NCBI RefSeq assembly: GCF_010730195.1
Contig: NZ_AP022613.1
Coordinates: 3,968,001 to 4,032,000, forward strand
Length of the DNA stretch: 64,000 nucleotides
Source: Mycobacterium conspicuum
GTDB taxonomy: Bacteria; Actinomycetota; Actinomycetes; Mycobacteriales; Mycobacteriaceae
Direction: 5' to 3'
Shown: piece by piece, positions 1-9,063 of the stretch
Layout: each line of letters opens with the position of its first letter
Position numbering within the stretch: position 1 is the first letter of the stretch
The notes under the pieces: model-generated
Seen by the model: only the letters and a program-made list of their open reading frames with translations
Told to the model about the DNA's origin: nothing
Database searches by the model: none
Translations under genes and position numbers: made by a program

Positions 1-78
1 CTACCCGTCGCAACCGTCCCAAACATTGCGGTCAGCGCGTCTCTTGACACGCAGCCGGGTCCTCGCCACCGTTGGCCT

Positions 79-903
79 GTGAAGCCTATCCGGATCTCCG
101 CGAGCCGCCTCGGGGAAGTCGTCATGAACGACCTCTGCGAACGCTGCTATTGGGTCAAGCTGCATCTCAACCACCACTTGCCGTTTCAGCTTTTTCCAAG
201 CATCTTGAGTTCGATTGACTCCTACACAAAGGACATCGTTCAGTCATGGTTTGAAGCCCACGGTGTGCCGCCCGGCTGGCTCTCACCGTTAGGAAGTGTC
301 GTCGGATACCGGAAGCCTCCACACTGGTCGCATTTCCAGACCGTCGATACCGAGTACGGCATCCACCTGACAGGCGAAGCGGACGCGATCTTTGAATACG
401 CCGACGGTTCACACCTGATCGCCGACTATAAGACCGCGCGGTTCAACGACGCCGAGAACACCAAGCTGATGCCGCGTTACCACGTGCAACTCAACGCTTA
501 TGCCCGGATCGCCGCTGACCGCGGCCCGATGCCGATATCCCGTTTAGCGCTCATCTTCATGGAGCCTGCAACGAAGGGCCACGCCGTCAACTTGTGCGGA
601 AATTGCCGCGAAGACGGTTTCGTCATGGGTTTTCAAGCACGCGTAAAAGAGATTCCGATCGACGACGATCCATTGGAGCGCGCGATGGCTAAGACAAGGG
701 AGATCTTCGAACTCTCCGATGCACCCAACAGCGCTCCCGGATGCAAAGACTGCATTCTTGTTCTCGACTTGGCCGAGAACCTTTGGCCTGGAATCAATGA
801 CGTCGACCTGGCGGACAAGCTGCAACGCATGCTAGCGGACCCACAGCTAAGAAAGCCGCGACACCGGACCAAGGTTCCCAACCAAAAGGCCAGCAATCCG
901 TGA
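79..903 (+). CDS. PD-(D/E)XK nuclease family protein (Cas4/RecB-like)
   Basis: Predicted 274-aa nuclease of the PD-(D/E)XK superfamily, which cuts DNA ends or flaps with a metal cofactor. Visible motifs: an N-terminal ISASRL segment followed by C20-x2-C23 and YW, as at the start of Cas4/RecB-type domains; GEAD (D102); IADYKT with D116 and K118 as the D-x-K pair; and YHVQLNAYA supplying Q137 and Y141. Further Cys pairs lie at C173/C176 and C222/C225, so a Cas4/AddB-like Fe-S cluster is possible. The start used is GTG at 79, but the frame is open back to base 1 with no stop, so the true start may lie outside the window. No Cas genes or CRISPR repeats are nearby. It sits left of an IS21 copy and a Mokosh-like operon, suggesting a defence or mobile-element role. 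Family assignment is fairly safe; exact function is unknown. Confidence 0.6.
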   Translation: MKPIRISASRLGEVVMNDLCERCYWVKLHLNHHLPFQLFPSILSSIDSYTKDIVQSWFEAHGVPPGWLSPLGSVVGYRKPPHWSHFQTVDTEYGIHLTGEADAIFEYADGSHLIADYKTARFNDAENTKLMPRYHVQLNAYARIAADRGPMPISRLALIFMEPATKGHAVNLCGNCREDGFVMGFQARVKEIPIDDDPLERAMAKTREIFELSDAPNSAPGCKDCILVLDLAENLWPGINDVDLADKLQRMLADPQLRKPRHRTKVPNQKASNP

Positions 904-1270
904 TCGGCACGGCACAGTGACTGCCAGCGACATAATGACGCTGGTTGTCCCTCACCGCCGCCGGGCTAGCGCCATATGCACCTGCGACCACTTGACCCCC
1001 AGTCGGACGTAGGCCGAATTACGTTGTACTGCATTGAGCCTCGAAGTCGCCTGACCAGCCAAAGCCGTCGCGCGCTGTCCCCTGTCGACTCTCCGTATTC
1101 GCACCTAGTTGTGACAACGTCGTGACAACATTTGCGTTCGCGCGCTCCACTTTGAGTGATTCAGCGGTGTTTGCTGCAGTACTAAACCGCCGACCGATGG
1201 TGTGAAGTCGGACCCGACCGATAGCCTGAAAAGCTCTCCGCCGCATCCGATATTGGCGGCTGCGAATGGT
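904..1270. other. Intergenic, no supported gene
   Basis: I see no convincing gene here. A short direct repeat of GTGACAAC occurs near 1111-1130. The right end of this stretch is the IS21 insertion point. The 227 bases right of the IS (3678-3904) likewise hold no recognisable gene. Confidence 0.5.
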
Positions 1271-1319
1271 TGACCGCGCTCACTGAAATTCCCCACTGAC
1301 GCTCATCGAAATTCCCCAC
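1271..1319 (+). repeat. IS21 left terminal inverted repeat
   Basis: 49-bp left end containing two copies of a roughly 20-bp unit with the core GAAATTCCCCAC at 23-bp spacing, matching the reverse complement of 3629-3677 over most positions. Confidence 0.85.
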
Positions 1320-1407
1320 CCGTGTGGCTCCGCCGAGAAGGGCGGGCCTCCCTCGAAGCTGCTGGTGTCTGACGCCAGTAGCTCCACCGAAGGAGGCCCG
1401 CTTTCTC

Positions 1408-2768
1408 ATGCTCACATGGGAGGACGATGTGGAAGTACATGCCCTACGCAAACGTGGTTGGTCGATCTCGGCGATCGCCCGCCACACCGGCTTCGACCGC
1501 AAGACGGTCCGGAAGTATCTGGCCGGTGACGGCGCGCCCGGGTCCGCGCCCGGCCCGACCCGGACCCGTTCGATCCGTTCATCGACTACGTCACCGCCAG
1601 GCTGACCGAGGACCCGCACCTGTGGGCCCGCACCCTGTTCGACGAACTCGAGGACCTCGGGTTCGGGCTGTCGTATCAGAGCCTGACCCGCAACATCCGG
1701 ACCCGGAACCTGCGGCCCGTCTGTGAGGCGTGCCGGACGGCCACGCAGCGCCCGAACGCGGTGATCCCCCATGCACCGGGTGATGAAACTCAATGGGACT
1801 GGCTGGAATTGCCCGATCCGCCGGAATCGTGGGGCTGGGGCAAGACCGCACACCTGCTGGTCGGCTCGTTGGCCCATTCGGGCAAGTGGCGCGGCTATCT
1901 GTCGCCGAGCGAGGACCAACCCCACCTGGTCGCCGGCCTGGACCGCGTCACCCGCGGTCTGGGCGGCGTCTCGCGGGTGTGGCGGTTCGACCGGATGGCC
2001 ACGGTCTGCGATCCCGGTAGCGGCCGGGTGAGCGCCTCGTTCGCCGGGGTGGCCAAGCACTACGGCGTATCGGTGGCGATCTGCCCGCCGCGGCGCGGCA
2101 ACCGCAAGGGCGTGGTGGAGAAGGTCAATCACACCGCCGCGCAACGCTGGTGGCGCACCCTGGCCGACGACGTCACCGTCGAGGCGGCCCAGGCGAACCT
2201 GGATCGCTTCGCCCGGGTGCGTGGTGACACGAGGCTGCGGGCCACCGCTGATGGCCGCTCCTCGGTCGCCGTGGTGGCCGAAACGGAGCCACTACAACCA
2301 ATACCGGCGCAGGCGTATCCGGTGATCGTTTCCGAGGCCCGCACCGCATCGCGCCAAGCGATGGTGTCCTACCGCGGTAACCGCTACTCGGTGCCCCCGG
2401 AGCTGGCCGCCGCCAACGTGGTGGTGTCGCATCCGGTCGGCGGTCAGTTCTGCGACATCGCCACCGCCAGTGGGATCGTGGTTGCCAGGCACCGGATGGC
2501 CGCCGACGGGCTCGGCGTCATGGTGCGCGACAACGGCCACGTCATCGCGCTGGATGCCGCGGCGATCGCCACCGCGACCACCGGACGGGCGCACCGCCGC
2601 AAGGAACGCATCCCACCCGGCCCGGCGGCCAAAGCCGCTGCCGCGCAACTGCTTGCGATCAATCAGCCATCCGTCACCGCAATTGAAACATCCACTCCGT
2701 CAACCAATTCCACCGTCATCGATCTGTCCGCTTACGAGCGGGCCGCCCAGAACAGGACCATCCAATGA
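1408..2768 (+). pseudogene. istA: IS21 transposase IstA, frameshifted
   Basis: DDE transposase of the IS21 family. It starts at ATG 1408 behind an AAGGAGG ribosome site (about 1390-1396). The first part (1408 to about 1540) encodes the N-terminal helix-turn-helix, with GWSISAIARHTGFDRKTVRKYLAG visible in pieces. Homology then continues in the -1 frame from about 1533 to 2768 (PDPDPFDPFIDYVTARLTED, then ETQWDWLELP). Candidate DDE acidic residues lie in QWDW, RFDRM and KGVVEK. The original frame stops at 1603-1605, and the second frame has a stop at 1527-1529, so the shift lies between 1530 and 1605; loss of one G in the run at 1540-1542 would explain it. The 3' end overlaps istB by four bases (ATGA). 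Confidence 0.85.
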
Positions 2769-3615
2769 CCCCCACACCGCGCACCGGTAAGACCACCACC
2801 ACAACCGAGGAATCGCTGTCGGCGGCGGCGAGCCGCTATCAGCAGCTACGCTCGCATCTGGCCGAACTCAAACTGGCCGCGGCCGCTGAAGCCCTACCTG
2901 CCGTGCTCGACCAGGCCACCGCCGACGGGCTGTCGCTGACCGTTGCCTTGGAGCGGCTGCTGGCCGTCGAGGTCGAAGCCTCCACCGCCCGCCGACTGGC
3001 CGGACGGCTTCGGTTCGCCTGCTTGCCCACCCCAGCCACCCTGGCCGACTTCGACGTCGATGCTGCCGCCGGGATCGACCGCAAGCTCATCGACGAGCTG
3101 GGCACCTGCCGCTATCTGGAATCAGCGACCAACATCCTGCTCATCGGCCCACCGGGTACTGGAAAACACACCTGTCGGTCGGATTGGCCAGGGCCGCAGC
3201 ACATGCCGGCTACCGGACGTACTTCACCACCGCCGCCGATCTGGCCGCCCGCTGCCACCGCGCCGCCATCGAGGGACGCTGGGCCACCACCATGCGCTTC
3301 TTCGCCGGCCCGACGCTGCTGGTGATCGATGAACTCGGCTACCTTCCACTGCCCGCCGAGGCCGCTTCGGCGTTGTTTCAGGTTGTCTCCCAACGGTATT
3401 TAAAGACCAGCATCGTCATCACCACCAACCGCGGCGTGGGAGCCTGGGGAGAGATCCTCGGCGACACCACCGTGGCCGCTGCCATGCTCGACCGCCTGCT
3501 GCACCGCTCCGTGGTCATCAACCTCGACGGAGAGTCCTACCGGCTACGTGACCACCACGCCGCCGCAGAAACCCTGCGCCGAACCACCACCGGCACCCGC
3601 CAACAACTACACTGA
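2765..3615 (+). pseudogene. istB: IS21 ATPase IstB, frameshifted in the Walker A motif
   Basis: IstB is the AAA+ ATPase helper of IS21 transposition. It starts at ATG 2765, overlapping the istA stop. The first frame gives the N-terminal helical part and LLIGPPGTGK, then runs out of frame at the GGAAAACACACC stretch around 3163-3175. The -1 frame continues THLSVGLARAAAHAGYRTYF, then Walker B LLVIDELGYLPL, sensor region ITTNRGVGAWGEI and the C-terminal part, ending at 3615. One missing A in an A-run explains the break exactly. Alternatively, a -1 slip of the lysine tRNA on GGA-AAA would restore the intact motif. Total length fits the family once the frames are joined. Confidence 0.85.
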
Positions 3616-3628
3616 CCGCTGCTCACAG

Positions 3629-3677
3629 GTGAGGAATTTCGGCGAGCACAGCCGGGGATTTTCGATGAGCGCCGTCA
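3629..3677 (-). repeat. IS21 right terminal inverted repeat
   Basis: 49-bp right end, reverse-complement match of 1271-1319 with a few differences. The terminal TCA pairs with TGA at the left end, and TGGT follows as the target duplication. Confidence 0.85.
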
Positions 3678-3904
3678 TGGTCGACTGTTAGTCGCCAATC
3701 TACGTTCGAAGCGCGAACGCTGTTACGTGGACTCGCTTTCAGTGGCGGACTGGGAGCGATTCCACAGCCGTTGCAAAAATCTCGATGAGGCCGGCGACCA
3801 AACATAACTTTTCGAGCGACTACTGGCGCCGGCGCTGATCCACCGTAGCCAGTGCACTGACGCACATTCCGCTGCGCGACCCGATCCCGACCACGAGGGG
3901 TGGG

Positions 3905-5674
3905 TTAGAAGGTGTTGAGTGCCAGAGAGACGCGTTCACGCTCAACGTCGACTGAGACGACCATGACTGAGACCTCCTCGCCGACGGTGAAGACTTCGGA
4001 GGGGTGGTCGTTGCGCCGTCTGCCCATGCGTGTCTTGTGGATCAGGCCGTCGCAGTCGCCGAGGTCGACGAATGCACCGAAGTCGGTGACGTTCTTGACC
4101 GACCCCGACATCGTTTGTCCTATAGCGAGGTTGCGTAGCGCAGCTTTTTTACGCGACTCGGGCCGCGCGGCTTGTTTACGCGGTCCGCGGTCGCGGCTGG
4201 CGGATTTCGCTGGCGCTTTGGCCGCGGGCCGGGTAGCCTTCTTCTGCGCTGGCGGCGGCGCGGCCGCGCCGGTGGCGACATCCGGGCCGACGAGGGCGCG
4301 GTACGGCGCGGGCAGGGTACCGATCACCTCGACAGCGTGGCCGAGATTGTCGGTCATGTACCGGTCGTAGGCGCCGTCGGCGAGCACCTGGTCCTGGACG
4401 AGGTCGCCCTCTTCTTGCCGGTATTTGCGGGACGGGTCGCCGCGAAACGACAGCCAGTTGAATGATGTCTTTATGTAGAAGTCGTCGCCCACAAGGACTT
4501 TCGCGTGCGTGTCGTCCACTTTTACGATCGCTAGCCGGTGCGATCGCTGCGCTGCGGCGTGCAGCTCTGCGATGGCGGTGGGGTCGGTCTTCTCGTTGTT
4601 GCCGAAGCCCCAGAAGATGGTGACGTCGACATTGCGTGCGAGCGCCTCGACACGGGAGACCCATTGCGCGTCGACGACTGATCGGGTGATCCATGGGCTG
4701 ATGATCAGCAAGCGGCGCTTGGAATTGGACAGTGCGTCATCCAGCCGTATCGGGTGCTCGTAGACACCGAGCCAGCGGATCGCCGAGCGGTTGAGCACAT
4801 CGGTGTCCTCGGCCTGGCTGGTGCCGGTCATCGCGGTCTGCAACGCGATCACTTCGTCTCGGGACAGCCGCTGGCCTGGATCGCTGACCGGTTCGTGAGG
4901 GTCTTCGACCGGGGCAGCTGAAATGCCGAGGCGTTCGACGGCGCCGATCGCTTCGAGTGCTGCCGCGTGCGGCTCGCTCCACACCCCGTCGATCTCTACG
5001 CCGAGCCGCAGCGTGTTGGAGTCAATGTCCTTGAACACCAGCAGGATTGCATCGTGGTAGTAGTTGCGGTTTTCGGTGACACCGCTGACACCCAGGATGC
5101 GCACGCTGTCGCCGCGCGCGTCCAGTGCCGATGACACCGCATCGATGCTGAGGTCTTCTAGGCCCACCGGCCTGCTGCTCGACGGCGGCAGCAGGATGCG
5201 TCCGGGATCTGACTTGGCTTGCATCGCGCGGCGAAGCGAGTTCTTCCGCCAGTCGGTGACGGTGTCGGTGAGCCGGTCGTAGACCACCTGGATCGCTGTC
5301 GATCGGGGTCGGCGGATGTGGGCGTTGCGGGCGGCTTCCTGTCCGGTGGGGAGCAGTGAAAGACGGCGGGTTCCGCCTTCGGGCGGGGGCCGGTAGTCGA
5401 TGAATTCAGCGACCAGCAGCGCGGCGACGACCCGCGCAGTGTCGCCGTCATCGAGGCCAAGGAAGAGTTGAAGGTCTTCGACGGTGTCGATGCCGTTGAG
5501 CATGGCGCGCAGCGCGTACTTCGATGACGCCTCGAGCTCCTCGGCCTGCTCGGCCAGCACGTCAACGGTCAAGGTGGACACCGGGATCGCTGACGGCTCG
5601 GCGGCCAGCAGAACGTGCCCGGGTAGCATGTAGGCGTTGCGGCGCGCGGCGTCGGCGTAGATGTCGCGGCTCAC
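3905..5674 (-). CDS. mkoB: Mokosh-like MkoB: PLD-family nuclease with C-terminal S1 domain
   Basis: Predicted 589-aa partner of the kinase-helicase upstream. The start is GTG at 5674, overlapping the upstream stop (GTGA) behind GGAG, so the two are translationally coupled. Layout: an N-terminal winged-helix-like region (about 40-115); a middle region; a phospholipase D-type segment with H390-x-K392-x4-D397 (HAKVLVGD) preceded by a LLIISPWI strand; a basic Lys/Ala-rich linker (about 460-515); and a C-terminal S1 RNA-binding fold (518-589; GSVKNVTDFGAFVDLG and FTVGEEVSVMVV). Only one HKD motif is evident, so activity probably needs a dimer. In published type I Mokosh (recalled) the second gene is a PLD nuclease. 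The S1 module suggests an RNA target. Flanking IS debris indicates horizontal acquisition. Confidence 0.65.
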   Translation of the reverse strand: MSRDIYADAARRNAYMLPGHVLLAAEPSAIPVSTLTVDVLAEQAEELEASSKYALRAMLNGIDTVEDLQLFLGLDDGDTARVVAALLVAEFIDYRPPPEGGTRRLSLLPTGQEAARNAHIRRPRSTAIQVVYDRLTDTVTDWRKNSLRRAMQAKSDPGRILLPPSSSRPVGLEDLSIDAVSSALDARGDSVRILGVSGVTENRNYYHDAILLVFKDIDSNTLRLGVEIDGVWSEPHAAALEAIGAVERLGISAAPVEDPHEPVSDPGQRLSRDEVIALQTAMTGTSQAEDTDVLNRSAIRWLGVYEHPIRLDDALSNSKRRLLIISPWITRSVVDAQWVSRVEALARNVDVTIFWGFGNNEKTDPTAIAELHAAAQRSHRLAIVKVDDTHAKVLVGDDFYIKTSFNWLSFRGDPSRKYRQEEGDLVQDQVLADGAYDRYMTDNLGHAVEVIGTLPAPYRALVGPDVATGAAAPPPAQKKATRPAAKAPAKSASRDRGPRKQAARPESRKKAALRNLAIGQTMSGSVKNVTDFGAFVDLGDCDGLIHKTRMGRRRNDHPSEVFTVGEEVSVMVVSVDVERERVSLALNTF

Positions 5675-8600
5675 AGGTACTCCACCCTTCCCGCGTCGCT
5701 GGACGCGATGTGGCCGAGCACCCGCCGCAGGGGGCCTTCCTTGCCGGCGCTGAAATCGGAATCGCCGACGATCCATAACACTTCACGGGCGCGCGAGAGC
5801 GCCACGTTCATTCGGCCTTGGAATCGTTCGCCCAGAAAGCCCAGTTCGCCGGCCAGGTTGCTGCGAGTGACTGAGAAGATGACGACGTCTGCTTCGCGGC
5901 CCTGGACCGCGTCGACGGTCTTGATCTGGGGCTCGATGTTGGTCAGCGTCAACCGCCGCAAAGCGCGTTCGATTTCGGTGCATTGGCGCCGATATCCTGA
6001 CAGGACAAGCACTTCCAGCGGGCGGCTGTCGCGGCGGCGATAGGCCCCGGCGCTGATTTCGTCGTCGAGATGCGCGACGAGTTTGGCGACCTGTTCGGCT
6101 TCGAGCTTGTTTGAAGAGCTGGAGCTGCCGGCGTGGCGGCTCTCCTCATGGCGGTTGCTTCGTCGGCTGGTGGAAAACCACACCAGCCGCTGCGCGGGAT
6201 CGACGGTGTCGGGATCGACGACTGGTACTGGGTCGTGAATCAGTGTGTCACGGTAGAAGGTATGGGAGATCAGTTCGCCGATGGGCGCGGCCATGCGGTG
6301 CTGGGTGACCAGGCTGGTCCGGCATTGCTCGGGCGCCTCCCCGAGGAGGGTGTCAAACAGCGAGGATGTCAGGAATGTTTGGTCGAGGTCGAAAGTCTCG
6401 ACGAGGTCGGGGTGTTCGAACACCTCCTCCACCATCGGAGGGAGCTGTTTGGTGTCGCCCACCATCACCCATCGTTTGGAGCGGGTCATCGGCACCAACA
6501 GCTCGGGTGCAGTCGCCCGCGACGCCTCGTCGATGATGCACAGGTCAAACTGCATCTCCTGGATATGGCTGTTAGCCAAGAACCCCATACACGTTCCGGC
6601 AACGACACTTTGGGTGGGCAGGAACATCGGCTCAGCGCTGGCGGGGTCGTTGAGGCTGGCCAACCAATCACCCTGGGCGCGCATCAATTCACGCAGACGA
6701 TGATCAGCGCGGCGCCCGCCGAGCAGATCGGCGACCAAACTCTGCAGGTCGGCCTCGTCCACCTGGGCGGCCAGGGGAATACCCAATTCGGTTGCCGCAG
6801 AACGCACTGTGGTGATCGCATCCTCGGCCCGGTCTGTTGCTCGTAGGTAGTCGGCCAGCAGCTCGGCGCGCTCTTCAGGCAGGTCTTCGTTATCAAGCCG
6901 ATCGTCGTCATCAAGCGGGCCAAGGGCCTCGGCGCTCTGCGCTTGCTGGCGCAGCGTCGAAGACGCCTCCTCAGCGGTCAGCGCGAGCGAAAGGTGTTCG
7001 ACGGCGATGCCTTCGCGTTCGGCCAGCGCCGACATTCCCGCGCGTGCACGGTCGGCAACCTGAGCTGCCCAGTCGCGTAGCTTGTTGGACAACAGCATGT
7101 GTACCGCTTCGGGGTCGACGTTGTCGTCGCGGCTGGACAACCGCACGACCGAGGTGACCCCGGAGTCGTGGAGGCGGGTGATGGCGTTGTCGATCGCCAC
7201 GTGCATCTGGCTGACCAGCAGCACTTTGTCATGGGGGCGTAAGGCCAGGTACTGGTTGATCAGTTCACAGATGAACGATGTCTTGCCGGTGCCGGGCGGA
7301 CCCTCAACCAGGAACAGGTCGCTAGACCCGAGCGCTTTGGCCACGGCGGCCTTCTTATCGTCGTCGAGATCCGGGAGGGTCGGCTCGAAGGAGACGGGCT
7401 GCGGATGGGCGGCCAAGGACGGATCCAACACCAGTTCCCGCAGATGCGGGCGGGCCGCGCTTCCCTCACGCAGCGCCGCCAGAGCGCTCTTCTGGCGGCG
7501 GATCGCGGCATGGGATGGGGTGCGGTCACGGACCAGGACGCCGTGGACGGGCAGATCGGCGCCGGGGCGGATGACGTGCACGGTGAGGCTTTGGTCGTCG
7601 ACGTCGACGATCCGCGTGGGGACGCCGCGGCTGTTGGGTTCATCCAGCGGCCGAGCGATGCGTTCCTGATCGAGGATCGCCCCGGTTTGCGCTGTGCTGG
7701 CTTCGATTTCGAACTCCGCACCCGAACGTCCGACCCGCCGGTAGCGGATCGGTTCTTCGAGGCGCTTTTCCAGTTGCTCCTTGGCGTCGATCAACTTCGA
7801 CCAGTTGGTCAGCCGCATCTGCTTGAACCGGTCGCTGACTCTGTCGCCGGCGTCTTGCACTGCTTTGGCCAGTATCGTGTGCAGTTCGTCGGTGGCCAGC
7901 GCGGATTGGTGCGGGTTAGCCGGCCGTGACGCGGTCCAGGCGAAGTCGCGGCCGTCAAGGGTGACGGCGTGCTCATGGCGGCGCCAAACTTCCAGGTGCT
8001 CAAAGTCTTTGACCGTACCGCGGATGCACAAAAGCTTCTGCGAGGTCTTGAACGCCAGCACCAGCTCGAGCTGATCACCCACGAGGCGAAACTCCTCGGC
8101 GGTCAGCTCAGCACCGCCGGTAGCGGTGCTCTTCAGGCGAGGAACCGCATAGGCGGCCGTACCCAGGCGCGCGGCGATCAGCGCCTCAGCGCTGCGCCCC
8201 TCGCCGCCCTCTTCGAGCGCCCGCCGGGCCGAACCCGATAGATCGAACGCGATCTCTTTCTGCTTGTGCCAACGGGTGCTTCGCTTGGTTTGGATGGTCT
8301 GCAGCGCGAGATGAAACACCTGACCGTCAGCCGGGCGCCGGTCAGGGTCGGAGCTAAGCGCGTCGCGCAACAGTTCCAGCACGTCCGGGGGAACATTGGC
8401 ATCGTCGAGAGCGCGGCTGATGTCGGGATAGTCGCGCAGTTGGACCCCGCTGACACACTGCAGCAGCGTCGCCGCCAACCCGTAGACGTCGAAGCGGGCC
8501 GACCCACGCGAGGCCTGATCGGGCGGCGCCCACGGCGGCGTGGTCATCCCGACCACGGTCGCGTCTCCGGCGGCGGCGACCTGGTCTTTGATCTTGCTCA

Positions 8601-9063
8601 ACGCGAAGTCGGCCAGCAGCGGCATGGCCCCGGTCCATAACACATTGCCAGGCTTGATATCGCGATGCAGCACCGACATCGAATGCGAATGGGCCAGCGC
8701 CGAGGCCAGCGGAAGTGCGACGGCCTCGGCGATGTCGTCCCAGCCCGGCGGCTCCAGAAACGCGGCCAGCCAGTCCTTGATCGTTTCATCGACCCAGTCC
8801 AGCACCACGTAATACACACCTTGTGAGGCGTCTGTGCCGCTGTCGATGAGCGAGGCGATATTGGGGTGGCTGAGCTTGCGCAACGCAGCGGTCTCGCGTT
8901 CGAAGTAGATCCGGTTGATGTCATCGGAGGTAGCCGGCACGATCTTGACCGCGACCTGGCGGCCGCCCTGATGGAGGTCGGCAGCCTGGAACACCTCGGA
9001 CTGGCCACCGAGCCGACGGGTGTTCTCGATTTCGGCATATCGGTCAGCAACTACACGCCCCAT
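5671..9063 (-). CDS. mkoA: Mokosh-like MkoA: Ser/Thr kinase fused to SF1 (COG1112/Upf1-like) helicase
   Basis: 1130-aa fusion protein starting at ATG 9063 behind AAGGAG. Residues 1 to about 270 form a Hanks-type kinase: Gly-rich loop RRLGGQSEV, VAVK with K40, E56 in helix C, HRDIKPGN with D135, and D152-F-A in place of DFG. A middle region of about 300 residues has no motif I recognise. The C-terminal half is a DNA2/NAM7/Upf1-type superfamily 1 helicase: GPPGTGKT (K594), IIDEAS (D845), MVGDTKQLPP, TQHRM, VDAVQGREADVVIFS and NVALSRARE. There is no signal peptide or membrane segment. A kinase plus COG1112 helicase with a separate PLD nuclease is the composition described for type I Mokosh phage defence (recalled). 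The kinase could instead regulate another process, but the pair structure makes defence the best guess. Confidence 0.7.
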   Translation of the reverse strand: MGRVVADRYAEIENTRRLGGQSEVFQAADLHQGGRQVAVKIVPATSDDINRIYFERETAALRKLSHPNIASLIDSGTDASQGVYYVVLDWVDETIKDWLAAFLEPPGWDDIAEAVALPLASALAHSHSMSVLHRDIKPGNVLWTGAMPLLADFALSKIKDQVAAAGDATVVGMTTPPWAPPDQASRGSARFDVYGLAATLLQCVSGVQLRDYPDISRALDDANVPPDVLELLRDALSSDPDRRPADGQVFHLALQTIQTKRSTRWHKQKEIAFDLSGSARRALEEGGEGRSAEALIAARLGTAAYAVPRLKSTATGGAELTAEEFRLVGDQLELVLAFKTSQKLLCIRGTVKDFEHLEVWRRHEHAVTLDGRDFAWTASRPANPHQSALATDELHTILAKAVQDAGDRVSDRFKQMRLTNWSKLIDAKEQLEKRLEEPIRYRRVGRSGAEFEIEASTAQTGAILDQERIARPLDEPNSRGVPTRIVDVDDQSLTVHVIRPGADLPVHGVLVRDRTPSHAAIRRQKSALAALREGSAARPHLRELVLDPSLAAHPQPVSFEPTLPDLDDDKKAAVAKALGSSDLFLVEGPPGTGKTSFICELINQYLALRPHDKVLLVSQMHVAIDNAITRLHDSGVTSVVRLSSRDDNVDPEAVHMLLSNKLRDWAAQVADRARAGMSALAEREGIAVEHLSLALTAEEASSTLRQQAQSAEALGPLDDDDRLDNEDLPEERAELLADYLRATDRAEDAITTVRSAATELGIPLAAQVDEADLQSLVADLLGGRRADHRLRELMRAQGDWLASLNDPASAEPMFLPTQSVVAGTCMGFLANSHIQEMQFDLCIIDEASRATAPELLVPMTRSKRWVMVGDTKQLPPMVEEVFEHPDLVETFDLDQTFLTSSLFDTLLGEAPEQCRTSLVTQHRMAAPIGELISHTFYRDTLIHDPVPVVDPDTVDPAQRLVWFSTSRRSNRHEESRHAGSSSSSNKLEAEQVAKLVAHLDDEISAGAYRRRDSRPLEVLVLSGYRRQCTEIERALRRLTLTNIEPQIKTVDAVQGREADVVIFSVTRSNLAGELGFLGERFQGRMNVALSRAREVLWIVGDSDFSAGKEGPLRRVLGHIASSDAGRVEYL

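Larger units (their letters stand above)
1271..3677 (+). mobile_element. IS21-family insertion sequence, 2407 bp, with terminal repeats and TSD
   Basis: The element begins TGACCGCG and ends CGCCGTCA. Its 49-bp imperfect terminal inverted repeats (1271-1319 and 3629-3677) each hold two internal sub-repeats carrying a GAAATTCCCC-type core; on the left these are spaced 23 bp apart, the usual multi-site end of IS21 elements. It is flanked by the 4-bp direct repeat TGGT (1267-1270 and 3678-3681), extendable to ATGGT if the terminal A is counted. It contains istA and istB in the standard order with an ATGA overlap. Both genes carry a -1 frameshift, so this copy may not make active transposase unless the shifts are sequencing errors. 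Well-matched ends and TSD suggest fairly recent insertion. Confidence 0.9.

Noticed and set aside
79..903. CRISPR-associated Cas4
   Set aside because: No CRISPR repeats or other cas genes are visible and the Cys spacing differs from canonical Cas4.
1182..2144. Long minus-strand frame across the istA region
   Set aside because: It is antisense to istA, crosses the IS left end and has low-complexity Arg/Ala/Pro composition typical of GC-rich shadow frames.
1267..3681. IS as a composite transposon arm
   Set aside because: Only one copy is in the window and it has its own target duplication, so it is a single insertion.
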